From assembly GCF_016757755.1 (NCBI RefSeq), contig NZ_CP068437.1, positions 124,001 through 188,000 on the forward strand: DNA of 64,000 nucleotides, in the 5' to 3' direction. The position numbers and the translations under genes are program-made. Source of the stretch: Shewanella sp. KX20019 (GTDB lineage Bacteria; Pseudomonadota; Gammaproteobacteria; Enterobacterales; Shewanellaceae). Positions 1 to 8,698 of this stretch are shown here, in pieces (the first letter of the stretch is position 1; every line of letters begins with the position of its first letter). The notes under the pieces are model-generated. The model was not told the DNA's origin, did not search any database, and saw nothing but the letters and a program-made list of their open reading frames with translations.

Positions 1-150
1 GAAGGTAAGAGCCTTGAGAAGAACTACCCAGAAGGAACAGTCCCTTACGTTATTGGCGAATCCGCCAATACAGTAATGACTTATGGGTATGACGTGGTAA
101 CTCAGATGCAAGAGACTAAGTCTAGCTTGTGTCAGATCAGCAAAGCCTAA
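1..150 (+). CDS. fdhA: Formate dehydrogenase catalytic subunit, copy 1 (3' end only)
   Basis: Only the last 49 codons lie in the window, read in frame 1 and ending at a TAA. The residues closely match the C-terminus of the complete catalytic subunit at 2507-5362: both carry YPEGTVPYVIGESANT, then TYGYD, then TQMQET. This is the end of the molybdopterin-dinucleotide binding domain of a periplasmic Tat-exported formate dehydrogenase. The gene sits 26 bases before an fdhB copy, so it is the first visible gene of an fdhA-B-C operon. Its Cys or Sec status cannot be seen here. Assignment is confident because of the direct match to the second copy. Confidence 0.93.
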   Translation, partial: EGKSLEKNYPEGTVPYVIGESANTVMTYGYDVVTQMQETKSSLCQISKA

Positions 151-176
151 TTAACTTGATGAGGAGATAAGCCATT

Positions 177-764
177 ATGGCAGTCATGAAATTCTTATGT
201 GACACCAAACGCTGCATCGAGTGTAACGGTTGCGTCACAGCATGTAAAAACGAAAACGATGCCGCGCTAGAGTGGGGCATTCAACGTCGTCGCGTAGTCA
301 CTATCAATGATGGTGAGCCGGGTGAAGCGTCAATCTCAGTGGCCTGTATGCACTGTACTGACGCCCCTTGTATGGCAGTCTGCCCAGCAGATTGCTTCTA
401 CCGCACTGAAGACGGCATTGTATTACACAATAAAGATACCTGTATCGGTTGTGGTTACTGCTTCTATGCTTGTCCTTTCGGAGCGCCTCAGTTCCCGCAG
501 AAGACAGCATTTGGTAGTCGCGGCAAAATGGATAAGTGTACTTTCTGTGCCGGTGGCCCAGAAGAGACTCATTCAGATGCTGAGCGCCAGAAGTATGGTG
601 CTAACCGTATCGCCGAAGGCAAGTTACCTATGTGTGCAGAGCTTTGTTCAACTAAAGCACTGTTAGCGGGTGATGCTGGCGTAGTATCTGATATCTACCG
701 TGATCGTATTGCTGCTAGAGGAAATCCTGGCGCAATATGGGGCTATACCCCAACGACTGGCTAG
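177..764 (+). CDS. fdhB: Formate dehydrogenase iron-sulfur subunit, copy 1
   Basis: A 195-residue ferredoxin-like electron-transfer subunit with four cysteine clusters. The N-terminal set CIECNGCVTAC starts at residue 13, followed by CMHCTDAPCMAVCP, CIGCGYCFYACP and a last set CTFC...MCAELC. These should hold four [4Fe-4S] clusters that pass electrons from the catalytic subunit to the cytochrome b subunit. No signal peptide is visible, as expected for a subunit co-exported with the Tat-bearing catalytic subunit. The start ATG follows a GAGGAGATAA ribosome site. It is nearly identical to the second copy at 5392-5961, so the operon was duplicated. The C-terminus is six residues longer than in copy 2. 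Confidence 0.95.
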   Translation: MAVMKFLCDTKRCIECNGCVTACKNENDAALEWGIQRRRVVTINDGEPGEASISVACMHCTDAPCMAVCPADCFYRTEDGIVLHNKDTCIGCGYCFYACPFGAPQFPQKTAFGSRGKMDKCTFCAGGPEETHSDAERQKYGANRIAEGKLPMCAELCSTKALLAGDAGVVSDIYRDRIAARGNPGAIWGYTPTTG

Positions 765-773
765 GGCTGAATA

Positions 774-799
774 GGGTTATGCGCCTTGGTGCATAACCC
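774..799 (+). other. Intercistronic hairpin between fdhB and fdhC, copy 1
   Basis: A perfect 9-bp inverted repeat, GGGTTATGC and GCATAACCC, with an 8-base loop. It lies between the fdhB stop and the fdhC ribosome site. There is no T-tract, so it is more likely an mRNA stability or processing element, or a partial terminator. The second operon has a different hairpin in the same place (5997-6020). Confidence 0.65.
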
Positions 800-814
800 A
801 ATTAAGGAGTGAAT

Positions 815-1825
815 ATGTATATGAAATCACTGCGCAGCTTGTTCGCAATGCTGGTTATCCCTTTGGTATTTGCCATGGGGTTGGGATTTAGCACGTCAGC
901 AATAGCTACGGATGATCAATCGAGTCAGCAGCAAGCGGGTAAAACCAGTGATGCTGATCTTTGGCGCGCGGTTAAAGCAGGCGACTCAGGTTTTACAACA
1001 GCTCAAGGTATTGAGCCAGGTGTATTGATTAACGTTGCTGGTAATCAAGGTAAAGATGTAAGAAATCAGTATTTAACTCCTGTGATGGGGATTGCTGTTG
1101 TCGGTGTATTTGTGGCGTTTCTATTCTTCTATCTAGTGAATGGTCCTTCAAAGTTAAGTAAGGGTTTTTCTGGGAAAATGGTACTTCGCTGGACAAAGGC
1201 TGACTTATGGATCCATTGGGTATTGGCATCATCTTGTATGGTGTTGATCTTCACCGGTCTAAACATCATGTTAGGCAAACATGTGCTGCAACCTTATATC
1301 GGAGAGGGCCTTTGGGCTAGTCTGATTTATGGTAGTAAGTTCATTCACGACTGGGTCGGACCAATCTTTATTGTGTCTTGGGTCTTATGTGTTGTTAAGT
1401 GGATGCCGATGCAGACCTTCAAGATGTACGATCTTAAATGGTTCCTTGTGGTAGGTGGTTATATCAACTTTGGCCCGTTTAAAGGTAAGCATCCAGACAG
1501 TGGTTTCGCTAACGCTGGTGAAAAAATGTGGTTCTGGACCTTAACAATATTCGGTCTGTTTATTGCCGCTTCAGGTTTAATGCTGGTATTGCCAGGTTTG
1601 GATCTACCCCGTGAAGCCTCTATGGCTGCGCTGTTAATTCACGCCGTTAGTGCCATTATCATCATCGCGTTTACTATCGTACATATTTGGATGGCGACAG
1701 TATTAAGTGAAGGTGGTATGGAGTGCATGGTATCTGGTTATTGCGATGAAAACTGGGCTTCTCAGCACCACAACGTTTGGTATGATGAAATAAAAGAGAA
1801 CGATACTATCGTCTATAAAGACTAG
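815..1825 (+). CDS. fdhC: Formate dehydrogenase cytochrome b556 (gamma) subunit, copy 1
   Basis: A membrane di-heme cytochrome b of the FdnI/FdoI type that takes electrons from the Fe-S subunit and reduces quinone. The start chosen is ATG 815, five bases after AAGGAG; an in-frame GTG at 809 overlaps that ribosome site. There is an N-terminal signal peptide (about residues 1-32), a periplasmic segment, and one extra membrane span near residues 90-110. The FdnI-like four-helix core then follows, with LWIHWVLASS, GSKFIHDWVGP, HPDSGFANAGEK, and VHIWMATVLSEGGMECMVSGYCDE near the end. Heme-ligand histidines are present in these helices. It closes the operon and is followed by a strong terminator. 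Confidence 0.93.
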   Translation: MYMKSLRSLFAMLVIPLVFAMGLGFSTSAIATDDQSSQQQAGKTSDADLWRAVKAGDSGFTTAQGIEPGVLINVAGNQGKDVRNQYLTPVMGIAVVGVFVAFLFFYLVNGPSKLSKGFSGKMVLRWTKADLWIHWVLASSCMVLIFTGLNIMLGKHVLQPYIGEGLWASLIYGSKFIHDWVGPIFIVSWVLCVVKWMPMQTFKMYDLKWFLVVGGYINFGPFKGKHPDSGFANAGEKMWFWTLTIFGLFIAASGLMLVLPGLDLPREASMAALLIHAVSAIIIIAFTIVHIWMATVLSEGGMECMVSGYCDENWASQHHNVWYDEIKENDTIVYKD

Positions 1826-1840
1826 TCGTTTTATTTCCTA

Positions 1841-1871
1841 AAAACGCCTCGATATTTATCGGGGCGTTTTT
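1841..1871 (+). terminator. Rho-independent terminator after the first fdh operon
   Basis: AAAACGCC pairs with GGCGTTTT, and inner pairs extend the stem to about 13 bp with a small loop, followed by a T-run. It lies 16 bases after the fdhC stop. Confidence 0.9.
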
Positions 1872-1919
1872 GTATTTACCTCCATAATTTCACCCTGTTA
1901 AATATCGTATTAATTCACG

Positions 1920-1938
1920 CTAATTAATAATCATTATC
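1920..1938. promoter_or_regulatory. Fur-box-like site upstream of fdhX
   Basis: Bases 1927-1938 read ATAATCATTATC, a full match to the right 12 positions of the 19-bp Fur consensus; the left 7 positions match at only two. The same 12-mer is found in two of the three Fur boxes of the RyhB array in this window. It lies about 350 bases before fdhX, so it may act at a distal promoter or on an unannotated transcript. Confidence 0.45.
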
Positions 1939-1983
1939 ACCACGTTTTTCTTAAATAACGTACTGTAGTTGTTACATATTATT

Positions 1984-2003
1984 TAACATTCTTCGGAATG
2001 TTA
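1984..2003. other. UUCG-tetraloop hairpin upstream of fdhX
   Basis: TAACATTC, then TTCG, then GAATGTTA: a perfect 8-bp stem closed by a C(UUCG)G tetraloop, an unusually stable RNA hairpin. No T-tract follows directly. It may be part of a 5' leader or a small RNA. Function unknown. Confidence 0.5.
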
Positions 2004-2290
2004 ATGTGCGTTTTTAAACAGTAAATATCATTACCTTTTTGACAAACATGTTCTGCTTAACACTTCTAACAAAATCTGCACTTAGGCGTGATTTTTACCC
2101 CGTTTAGATCAACTTTTATGAGTACTATTTTCTTTATATTGTGCAGGCAATTTGTTGGGTGTTTTCTATCGATGAATGTAGTCCATATTTTTCATACCGC
2201 TCTTTACATACCGTTAACACGGTTGGCGTGGCAAAGATAAAAACACCTTGTTTTATATAACCAGAGTATTCCGTTCTACCAGGAGTAAAC

Positions 2291-2488
2291 ATGAAGAAGC
2301 AACAGCCTGATCTGAACCGCAGATCTTTGCTGAAAGCGCTCACCATTGGTGGCACCGCAGGTGTCGCAATCGCCGCAACAGGCGTGAGTGTAGCTCAAGC
2401 AAGTGAAAACAATGTCAGCACTAAGAGTGCTAATGGCTATCAAGAGACTGCTCACATTCGCAGTTATTACAATAGCTTACGCGGCTAG
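2291..2488 (+). CDS. Small TAT-signal protein of formate dehydrogenase operons
   Basis: A 65-residue protein with a twin-arginine signal near residues 10-32 (RRSLLKALTIGG, then a hydrophobic stretch ending in AQA), and only about 30 mature residues. It matches the family of small TAT targets found next to fdhA in many proteobacteria (formate dehydrogenase region TAT target). The exact role is unknown; it is assumed to help assembly or export. A good AGGAG site precedes the ATG, and it lies 18 bases upstream of fdhA, so the two are co-transcribed. Confidence 0.88.
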   Translation: MKKQQPDLNRRSLLKALTIGGTAGVAIAATGVSVAQASENNVSTKSANGYQETAHIRSYYNSLRG

Positions 2489-2506
2489 TTTAGGAGAATT
2501 TAAGCG

Positions 2507-5362
2507 ATGCAATTAACTCGCAAATCCAACGCGGCACCTACAGCAGAGAAAAAAACTCTAGGTATTAGCCGTCGTCAATTTATGAAGCAAGCAGGTATCA
2601 CTTCAGGTGGTATTGCAGCAGTTTCTTTGTTGGGTACAGGCATGATGCGTAGAGCAGAAGCCAAAGATGTGCCACATAATGCACCTACTGAGATCAAGCG
2701 TACTGTATGTAGTGCTTGTGCTGTCGGTTGTGGTTTATACGCAGAAGTACAAAATGGCGTATGGACAGGTCAAGAGCCAGCTTTCGATCACCCATTCAAT
2801 GCGGGTGGACATTGCGCTAAAGGTGCTGCACTACGTGAACATGGTCACGGTGAGAAGCGTCTTAAGTACCCAATGAAATTGGTTGATGGTAAGTGGAAGA
2901 AACTATCTTGGGAGCAAGCTTTAAACGAAGTTGGCGACCAGATGCTAGATATCCGTAAGGAATCTGGTCCAGATTCACTTTACTTTATGGGTAGTGCTAA
3001 GTTCTCGAACGAAGGCTGCTACATGTATCGTAAATTTGCGGCAATGTGGGGCACGAACAACGTCGACCACTCTGCACGTATTTGTCACTCTACCACAGTA
3101 GCCGGTGTTGCAAACACTTGGGGTTACGGTGCGCAAACTAACTCTTTCAACGATATCCAGAATGCAAATGCAATCTTCTTCATCGGGTCTAACCCGGCTG
3201 AAGCGCATCCAGTTGCAATGCAGCATATCATGATCGCGAAAGAGAGAAACAACGCAAAGATTATCGTTGTTGATCCACGCTTCTCTCGTACAGCAGCACA
3301 CGCTGACCTACATTGTGGTCTACGTCCTGGTACTGATATTCCATTCATCTACGGTATGCTTTGGCACATCTTCGAAAATGGTTGGGAAGATAAGACGTTC
3401 ATTCAAGAGCGTGTTTTCGAGATGGAATCAATTCGCGAAGAAGCGAAGAAGTTCCCACCAAAAGAAGTCGCGCACATCACTGGATGTAGCGAAGAAGAAG
3501 TATACCAAGCTGCGAAAATGATGGCAGATAACCGTCCAGGTACTGTTGTTTGGTGTATGGGTGGTACTCAGCATCACGTGGGTAATGCAAACACTCGTGC
3601 TTACTGTATCCTTCAGCTTGCTCTAGGTAACATGGGCGTTAAAGGCGGCGGAACAAACATCTTCCGTGGACACGATAACGTACAGGGCGCGACTGACTTA
3701 GGTCTACTGTTCGATACGCTACCTGGTTATTACGGTCTTAAGACAGGTTCTTGGAAGCATTGGAGCCACGTTTGGGATCTTGATTTTGATTGGGTTAAGA
3801 ATCGCTTCGATCAAAACTCTTACTTAGGCCGCATCCCAATGAATACTCCTGGTATTCCTTGTTCTCGCTGGCATGACGGTGTGTTAGAAACGCCTGAAAA
3901 ACTAGCGCAGAAAGATCGCGTTCGCATGGCATTCTTCTGGGGACAATCAGTTAACACTGAAACTCGTCAGCGCGATGTTCGTGATGCACTTGATAAAATG
4001 GACACGGTTGTTGTTGTGGATCCTTTCCCAACTATGGCTGGTGTTATGCACCGTCGTCAAAATGGTGTTTACCTTCTTCCAGCTGCAACTCAGTTTGAGA
4101 CTGAAGGTTCTGTGTCTAACTCTGGCCGTAGTCAGCAGTGGCGCCAGAAGGTTATCGAGCCATTATTCGAATCTAAGACCGATCTTGAAATCATGTACCG
4201 TCTATCTCAAAAGCTTGGTTTTGCTGATGAGTTCACTAAGCGTATCGCTAAAGACGAAAATGACGTGATGGTTATCGAAGACATTACTCGCGAAATTAAC
4301 CGCGGTATGTGGACAATTGGTATGTCAGGTCAAAGCCCAGAGCGTTTGAAGCTACATACTCAAAACTGGGGTACGTTCAGCAACAAGACACTTGAAGCTG
4401 TTGGCGGTCCTGCTAAAGGCGATACCTATGGTCTACCTTGGCCATGTTGGGGTACTCCAGAGCAGAAGCATCCTGGTACACAAATTCTTTATAACACACA
4501 CAAGCATGTGCTTGAGGGTGGCGGTAACTTCCGTGCTCGTTTTGGTGTTGAATATAAAGGTGAAAACCTATTGGCAGAAGGCAGCTACTCAGTTGGCTCT
4601 GAAATCCAAGACGGTTACCCAGAATTCACTGCTGCCATGCTTAAGCAATTAGGCTGGTGGGATGAACTAACAGCTGAAGAAAAAGCAGAAGCTGAAGGTA
4701 AAAACTGGAAGACCGATCTATCTGGTGGTATCCAACGTGTGGCTATGAAGCACGGTTGTATTCCATACGGTAACGCTAAAGCCCGTTGTATCGTTTGGAC
4801 ATTCCCTGATGCAGTACCTGTTCACCGTGAGCCGCTTTATACGCCACGTCGTGATCTTGTGTCTAAGTATCCAACATATGATGACATGCAAGTTCATCGT
4901 CTACCGACGCTGTACAAGTCAATTCAAGAGAAAGACACTGCGGCTAAGTATCCGCTAGGTCTGACTTCTGGTCGTCTAGTAGAGTATGAAGGTGGTGGTG
5001 AAGAGTCTCGTTCAAACCCTTGGTTGGCTGAACTTCAACAAGAGATGTTTGTTGAAATGAACCCTGCTGATGCGGCTGATCGCGCAATTCGCGATGGCGA
5101 CACAGTATGGCTAGAGGGTGCTGAAGGTGGTCGTATTAAGATCAAGGCTATGGTCACTCCACGCGTTAAGCCTGGTGTCACTTGGATGCCTTACCACTTT
5201 GCGGGTGAGATGCATGGTGAAAGTCTTGCAGCTAACTACCCTGAAGGCACTGTTCCTTACGTTATCGGTGAATCAGCTAACACTGCATTGACTTATGGTT
5301 ATGACCCTGTGACTCAGATGCAAGAAACCAAGGCATCGCTTTGTCAGATTGTTAAAGCGTAA
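2507..5362 (+). CDS. fdhA: Formate dehydrogenase catalytic subunit, Cys type, copy 2
   Basis: A 951-residue periplasmic molybdopterin oxidoreductase that oxidises formate to CO2. A Tat signal (SRRQFMKQAG, near residue 22) opens the protein. Then come the [4Fe-4S] ligands C68, C71, C75 and C103, the molybdopterin domains, and a C-terminal dinucleotide-binding domain. The metal ligand is Cys193 (codon 3083-3085) in ARICHSTTVAG, the place where E. coli FdnG has selenocysteine, and His194 follows as expected. No in-frame TGA occurs. The bound metal could be Mo or W; both uptake systems are encoded in this window. It lies between fdhX and fdhB with gaps of 18 and 29 bases, as one operon. Confidence 0.96.
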   Translation: MQLTRKSNAAPTAEKKTLGISRRQFMKQAGITSGGIAAVSLLGTGMMRRAEAKDVPHNAPTEIKRTVCSACAVGCGLYAEVQNGVWTGQEPAFDHPFNAGGHCAKGAALREHGHGEKRLKYPMKLVDGKWKKLSWEQALNEVGDQMLDIRKESGPDSLYFMGSAKFSNEGCYMYRKFAAMWGTNNVDHSARICHSTTVAGVANTWGYGAQTNSFNDIQNANAIFFIGSNPAEAHPVAMQHIMIAKERNNAKIIVVDPRFSRTAAHADLHCGLRPGTDIPFIYGMLWHIFENGWEDKTFIQERVFEMESIREEAKKFPPKEVAHITGCSEEEVYQAAKMMADNRPGTVVWCMGGTQHHVGNANTRAYCILQLALGNMGVKGGGTNIFRGHDNVQGATDLGLLFDTLPGYYGLKTGSWKHWSHVWDLDFDWVKNRFDQNSYLGRIPMNTPGIPCSRWHDGVLETPEKLAQKDRVRMAFFWGQSVNTETRQRDVRDALDKMDTVVVVDPFPTMAGVMHRRQNGVYLLPAATQFETEGSVSNSGRSQQWRQKVIEPLFESKTDLEIMYRLSQKLGFADEFTKRIAKDENDVMVIEDITREINRGMWTIGMSGQSPERLKLHTQNWGTFSNKTLEAVGGPAKGDTYGLPWPCWGTPEQKHPGTQILYNTHKHVLEGGGNFRARFGVEYKGENLLAEGSYSVGSEIQDGYPEFTAAMLKQLGWWDELTAEEKAEAEGKNWKTDLSGGIQRVAMKHGCIPYGNAKARCIVWTFPDAVPVHREPLYTPRRDLVSKYPTYDDMQVHRLPTLYKSIQEKDTAAKYPLGLTSGRLVEYEGGGEESRSNPWLAELQQEMFVEMNPADAADRAIRDGDTVWLEGAEGGRIKIKAMVTPRVKPGVTWMPYHFAGEMHGESLAANYPEGTVPYVIGESANTALTYGYDPVTQMQETKASLCQIVKA

Positions 5363-5391
5363 TAGCAGAATTAGCTAGGAGAATTGCCAAA

Positions 5392-5961
5392 ATGGCTACA
5401 ATGAAATTTTTATGTGATACCAAGCGCTGCATCGAGTGTAACGGTTGTGTCACAGCATGTAAGAACGAAAACGACTCTGCTCTTGAGTGGGGAATCCAAC
5501 GTCGTCGCGTAGTGACTATCAACGATGGTGAGAAGGGCGAAGCCTCAATCTCTATCGCTTGTATGCACTGTAGTGATGCACCTTGTATGGCTGTTTGCCC
5601 AGCAAACTGTTTCTACAAGACAGAAGATGGCATCGTGCTACACGACAAAGATACTTGTATCGGTTGTGGTTACTGCTTATACGCTTGCCCATTTGGTGCG
5701 CCTCAGTTCCCTCAAGGCGGCGCTTTTGGTGCTCGCGGTAAGATGGACAAGTGTACTTTCTGTGCTGGTGGTCCTGAAGAGAACCATTCTGACGCAGAGC
5801 GTCAGAAATACGGTGCTAACCGTGTTGCAGAAGGCAAGCTACCTATGTGTGCTGAGCTGTGTGCAACTAAATCGCTACTAGCGGGTGATGCTGAGATTGT
5901 TTCTTCAATCTTCCGTGAGCGTGTTGCATACCGTGGTTCTAAAAACGCAATTTGGGGCTAA
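5392..5961 (+). CDS. fdhB: Formate dehydrogenase iron-sulfur subunit, copy 2
   Basis: A 189-residue ferredoxin-like subunit, almost the same as copy 1 through its whole length. It carries the same four cysteine clusters (CIECNGCVTAC, CMHCSDAPCMAVCP, CIGCGYCLYACP, and CTFC with MCAELC). It should relay electrons from the catalytic subunit to the membrane cytochrome b. A TAGGAGA ribosome site precedes the ATG by several bases. The gene is in the middle of the operon, followed by a hairpin and fdhC. Confidence 0.95.
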   Translation: MATMKFLCDTKRCIECNGCVTACKNENDSALEWGIQRRRVVTINDGEKGEASISIACMHCSDAPCMAVCPANCFYKTEDGIVLHDKDTCIGCGYCLYACPFGAPQFPQGGAFGARGKMDKCTFCAGGPEENHSDAERQKYGANRVAEGKLPMCAELCATKSLLAGDAEIVSSIFRERVAYRGSKNAIWG

Positions 5962-5996
5962 TTAACTTAGGTTGATTACTGCCAAACATACTGCTT

Positions 5997-6020
5997 GTCG
6001 GCTCATTTAGTTGGGCCGAC
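5997..6020 (+). other. Intercistronic hairpin between fdhB and fdhC, copy 2
   Basis: GTCGGC pairs with GCCGAC, with two more pairs inside (one a G-T pair). It sits in the 81-base gap between fdhB and fdhC, at the same place as the unrelated hairpin in copy 1. Position is kept while sequence is not, which suggests selection on structure. There is no T-tract. Confidence 0.6.
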
Positions 6021-6042
6021 AGGGAGTAACAGAGGACGTATT

Positions 6043-7026
6043 ATGAACAAATGGTTTAAACACATAGGTATTGCGATTGCATTGTTATTCAGTGTGACCG
6101 CTTTTGCTCATGACGGTGCAGAACACGAGCACGACGCACAAGCTAACAATGGCCAAATTTGGTCACAGCTTAAAGCGGGTGCAGAGGGTTATACAACGTC
6201 AACAAGTGAGTTCCATGCTCAGCCAATCAATACGTATGACCTACGTGTACTTGAGCTGCGTAGTGACCTATTAGCACCTGCGTTAATGGCTGCTCTATTC
6301 GGCATGATCATTATCTTTGTACTGTTTATTAAAGTGAACGGTATCTCGAAGCTGCACGGCGGTTTCTCAGGCAAGTTAGTCTATCGCTGGTCTAAGTTTG
6401 ACGTGTCTATTCACTGGTTAGGCGCTATTCCATGCCTGCTACTGATATTGACGGGTCTTACACTATTAGCAGGACGATTCTTCTTCCAGCCGTATATCGG
6501 TGAAGGTTTATGGTCGAACTTAGTCTACGCTGCCAAGCAAGTGCACGACATCATGGCGATCCCGTTCATGATTGGTTGGGCATTAATGACAGCGCTTTGG
6601 GCTAAAAATCAGCTACCGAAGATGTATGATGTAAAATGGATGATGGTCGTTGGTGGTTACATCAACTTCGGTCCATTTAAAGGCAAGCATCCGGATGCTG
6701 GCTTTGCCAACGCCGGTGAGAAGTTGTGGTTCTGGGCTTTTGCTGTATTTGGTCTAGTGATCTCGGCATCAGGCATGTTGCTACTATTCCCGAACTTGTT
6801 CGAACCTAGCCGCACATTGAGCTTGATAGCATTAGTACTTCACTCGGTCAGCGCTATCATCATTACTGCTTTCTCAATCGTGCATATCTTTATGGCTACG
6901 GTTATGTCTGAAGGTGGTATGGAATGTATGGTGTCTGGTTACTGTGACGAGACCTGGGCAAGCCAACACCACAATCTTTGGTTCGATGAGATCAAAGAGA
7001 ATGGAACCCTTAAATACAAAGAATAA
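6043..7026 (+). CDS. fdhC: Formate dehydrogenase cytochrome b556 (gamma) subunit, copy 2
   Basis: A 327-residue membrane cytochrome b, homologous to copy 1. An upstream in-frame start at 5995 would run through the hairpin; ATG 6043 follows AGAGGA and yields a clean signal peptide ending at AFA-HDGAEHEHD, so I chose it. A His/Glu-rich stretch just after the cleavage site (HDGAEHEHD) could bind metal or be a spacer. The four-helix core has FDVSIHWLGA, AKQVHDIMAIP, HPDAGFANAGEK and VHIFMATVMSEGGMECMVSGYCDE. It closes the second fdh operon and is followed by a terminator. Confidence 0.93.
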   Translation: MNKWFKHIGIAIALLFSVTAFAHDGAEHEHDAQANNGQIWSQLKAGAEGYTTSTSEFHAQPINTYDLRVLELRSDLLAPALMAALFGMIIIFVLFIKVNGISKLHGGFSGKLVYRWSKFDVSIHWLGAIPCLLLILTGLTLLAGRFFFQPYIGEGLWSNLVYAAKQVHDIMAIPFMIGWALMTALWAKNQLPKMYDVKWMMVVGGYINFGPFKGKHPDAGFANAGEKLWFWAFAVFGLVISASGMLLLFPNLFEPSRTLSLIALVLHSVSAIIITAFSIVHIFMATVMSEGGMECMVSGYCDETWASQHHNLWFDEIKENGTLKYKE

Positions 7027-7055
7027 ATTCTTTAGTATCTAAGGCTTGAACTGCA

Positions 7056-7092
7056 AACACCTCAGCTGATCTATTCACTGAGGTGTTTTTTT
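7056..7092 (+). terminator. Rho-independent terminator after the second fdh operon
   Basis: AACACCTCAG pairs perfectly with CTGAGGTGTT over a 12-base loop and is followed by a run of T. Confidence 0.9.
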
Positions 7093-7306
7093 ATATAGAG
7101 GGAAAATAGCCCCGTTGTACAATTTATGCACCTTTGCTAAAACATGACTTACTTAACAAATTGCTCTACATTTCCTTGATAGGAAACGCTAAGTTATAAC
7201 CAAATCACGTTTTACGGTGATTTAAAGTGTTAATTTTGCTCTCCGCTAGTTCAATTCGCGACATCTCTTTTTATTTTTTGAACAGCCATCTTTGATAGGA
7301 ATCTTT

Positions 7307-8635
7307 ATGTCTTCAATTATTTTGCCCGATAGTGCCCAACCTTATAATGCCAATATCACCACCCCTGATTGGATGATTAGTAGCATGGAAAAGGTGATGC
7401 AGTTCTATGTCGATCGCAATCTAAGGCTCGATACGGTTTCAGCAGAGATGATGCCAAACCCAATTGAAGGTAAGAAATACATGCTTTATGCGCATGTGCC
7501 TTTTTGTCATACCTTGTGTTCATACTGTACTTTCCATCGTTTTTTGTTTAAAGAAGATAAGGCGCGCAGCTATTTCGTTTCTTTGCGTAAAGAGATGGAT
7601 ATGGTGAAAAACCTCGGTTATGACTTTGAGTCGATGTATATCGGTGGTGGTACGACAACGGTTTTAGAAGATGAATTGGCTCGCACAATTGAACATGCTA
7701 AAAAGCTATTTCCGAGTATCAAAGAGGTGTCGTGTGAGTCAGATCCACAACATCTAGATAGTCCTGGTTTTAAGCAGCTTGAGGGCTTGGTTGATAGAAT
7801 GTCGATTGGTGTGCAAAGCTTTAACGATGACATTTTGACCATGACAGACCGGATCGAAAAGTTCGGTACTGGTCAGCAGACATTCGATAAGATCATGGCG
7901 GCTAAAGAGCTGTTTCCGATCATTAACGTCGATCTTATATTTGGTTTCCGTGGCCAAACCGATGAAGTTATTCAGCATGACTTAGATATGGCGGCGAAGC
8001 TAGACCCACGTCAAATCACCACTTACCCGCTGATGATCACGCATCAAACACGTAAGAGCGTAAAAGGTAAGTTGGCTGCGCCACATGGTGACATGGTGCG
8101 TCAATATCGTCAGATTTTGAACAGTCTAAATGGCCAATACAATCAGCTTTCCGCTTGGGCATTTGGTAAAACAAACAATGAAGGTTTTGATGAGTATGTT
8201 ATCGACTACGACGAGTATTTAGGCGTAGGTTCTGGCTCATTCAGTTTCTTAGATGACACGCTTTATGTGAACACCTTCTCGCTGAAGAAGTATCAACAGC
8301 GAATTGGAAGTGGTCATATGGGCGTCGATCAGCAAAAGAACTACGGTCGTAAAGAGGTGATGCAGTATCGCTTCCTGCTAGGGATGTTCTCAGGGCGTTT
8401 ATCGCGTAAGTACTTCCGTGAGACGTTTGGTGTCAACCTTGATACCGCACTATTTAAAGAGATGACCTCTATGAAGGCCATCGGCGCTATCAAAAATGAC
8501 CCGCTGGATCGTGACAATTTGATCGTTACTGATAACGGCAAAATGATGGGGTTGTTGATGATGAAAGAGTTTTACTCTGGAATGGACAACGTCCGAGCTC
8601 AACTGCGTAAACCACTAAAAGAAAGTGATATGTAA
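7307..8635 (+). CDS. HemN-like radical SAM protein (coproporphyrinogen III oxidase family)
   Basis: A 442-residue radical SAM protein. The [4Fe-4S]/SAM motif CHTLCSYC (CX3CX2C) is near residue 68, and the glycine-rich SAM-binding strand YIGGGTTT follows, as in the HemN/HemW/HutW family. The C-terminal part resembles the HemN accessory domain (MQYRFLLGMFSGRLSR). It may act in heme or tetrapyrrole metabolism, but it is not classic HemN and the substrate is not proven. ATG 7307 follows ATAGGA; the TTG at 7292 is less likely. In Shewanella such a gene commonly follows the fdh operons, so a link to heme supply for the cytochrome subunits is reasonable. Confidence 0.8.
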   Translation: MSSIILPDSAQPYNANITTPDWMISSMEKVMQFYVDRNLRLDTVSAEMMPNPIEGKKYMLYAHVPFCHTLCSYCTFHRFLFKEDKARSYFVSLRKEMDMVKNLGYDFESMYIGGGTTTVLEDELARTIEHAKKLFPSIKEVSCESDPQHLDSPGFKQLEGLVDRMSIGVQSFNDDILTMTDRIEKFGTGQQTFDKIMAAKELFPIINVDLIFGFRGQTDEVIQHDLDMAAKLDPRQITTYPLMITHQTRKSVKGKLAAPHGDMVRQYRQILNSLNGQYNQLSAWAFGKTNNEGFDEYVIDYDEYLGVGSGSFSFLDDTLYVNTFSLKKYQQRIGSGHMGVDQQKNYGRKEVMQYRFLLGMFSGRLSRKYFRETFGVNLDTALFKEMTSMKAIGAIKNDPLDRDNLIVTDNGKMMGLLMMKEFYSGMDNVRAQLRKPLKESDM

Positions 8636-8698
8636 TTATAGTAAGTGATGAGTATTGGTGTAAATTTCGGCTAAAATGTTTTTCTGAAACTATTCTTT

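Larger units (their letters stand above)
1872..2290 (+). promoter_or_regulatory. Upstream region of the second fdh operon
   Basis: A 419-base gene-free stretch. It holds a Fur-box-like site (1920-1938) and a perfect 8-bp hairpin closed by a UUCG tetraloop (1984-2003). The ribosome site AGGAG stands just before the ATG at 2291. I could not place a confident sigma-70 promoter or an FNR, CRP or NarP site by eye. Confidence 0.5.

Noticed and set aside
2134..2355. 73-codon minus-strand ORF upstream of fdhA
   Set aside because: It overlaps the start of the TAT-signal gene, lacks a ribosome site and shows no family pattern.
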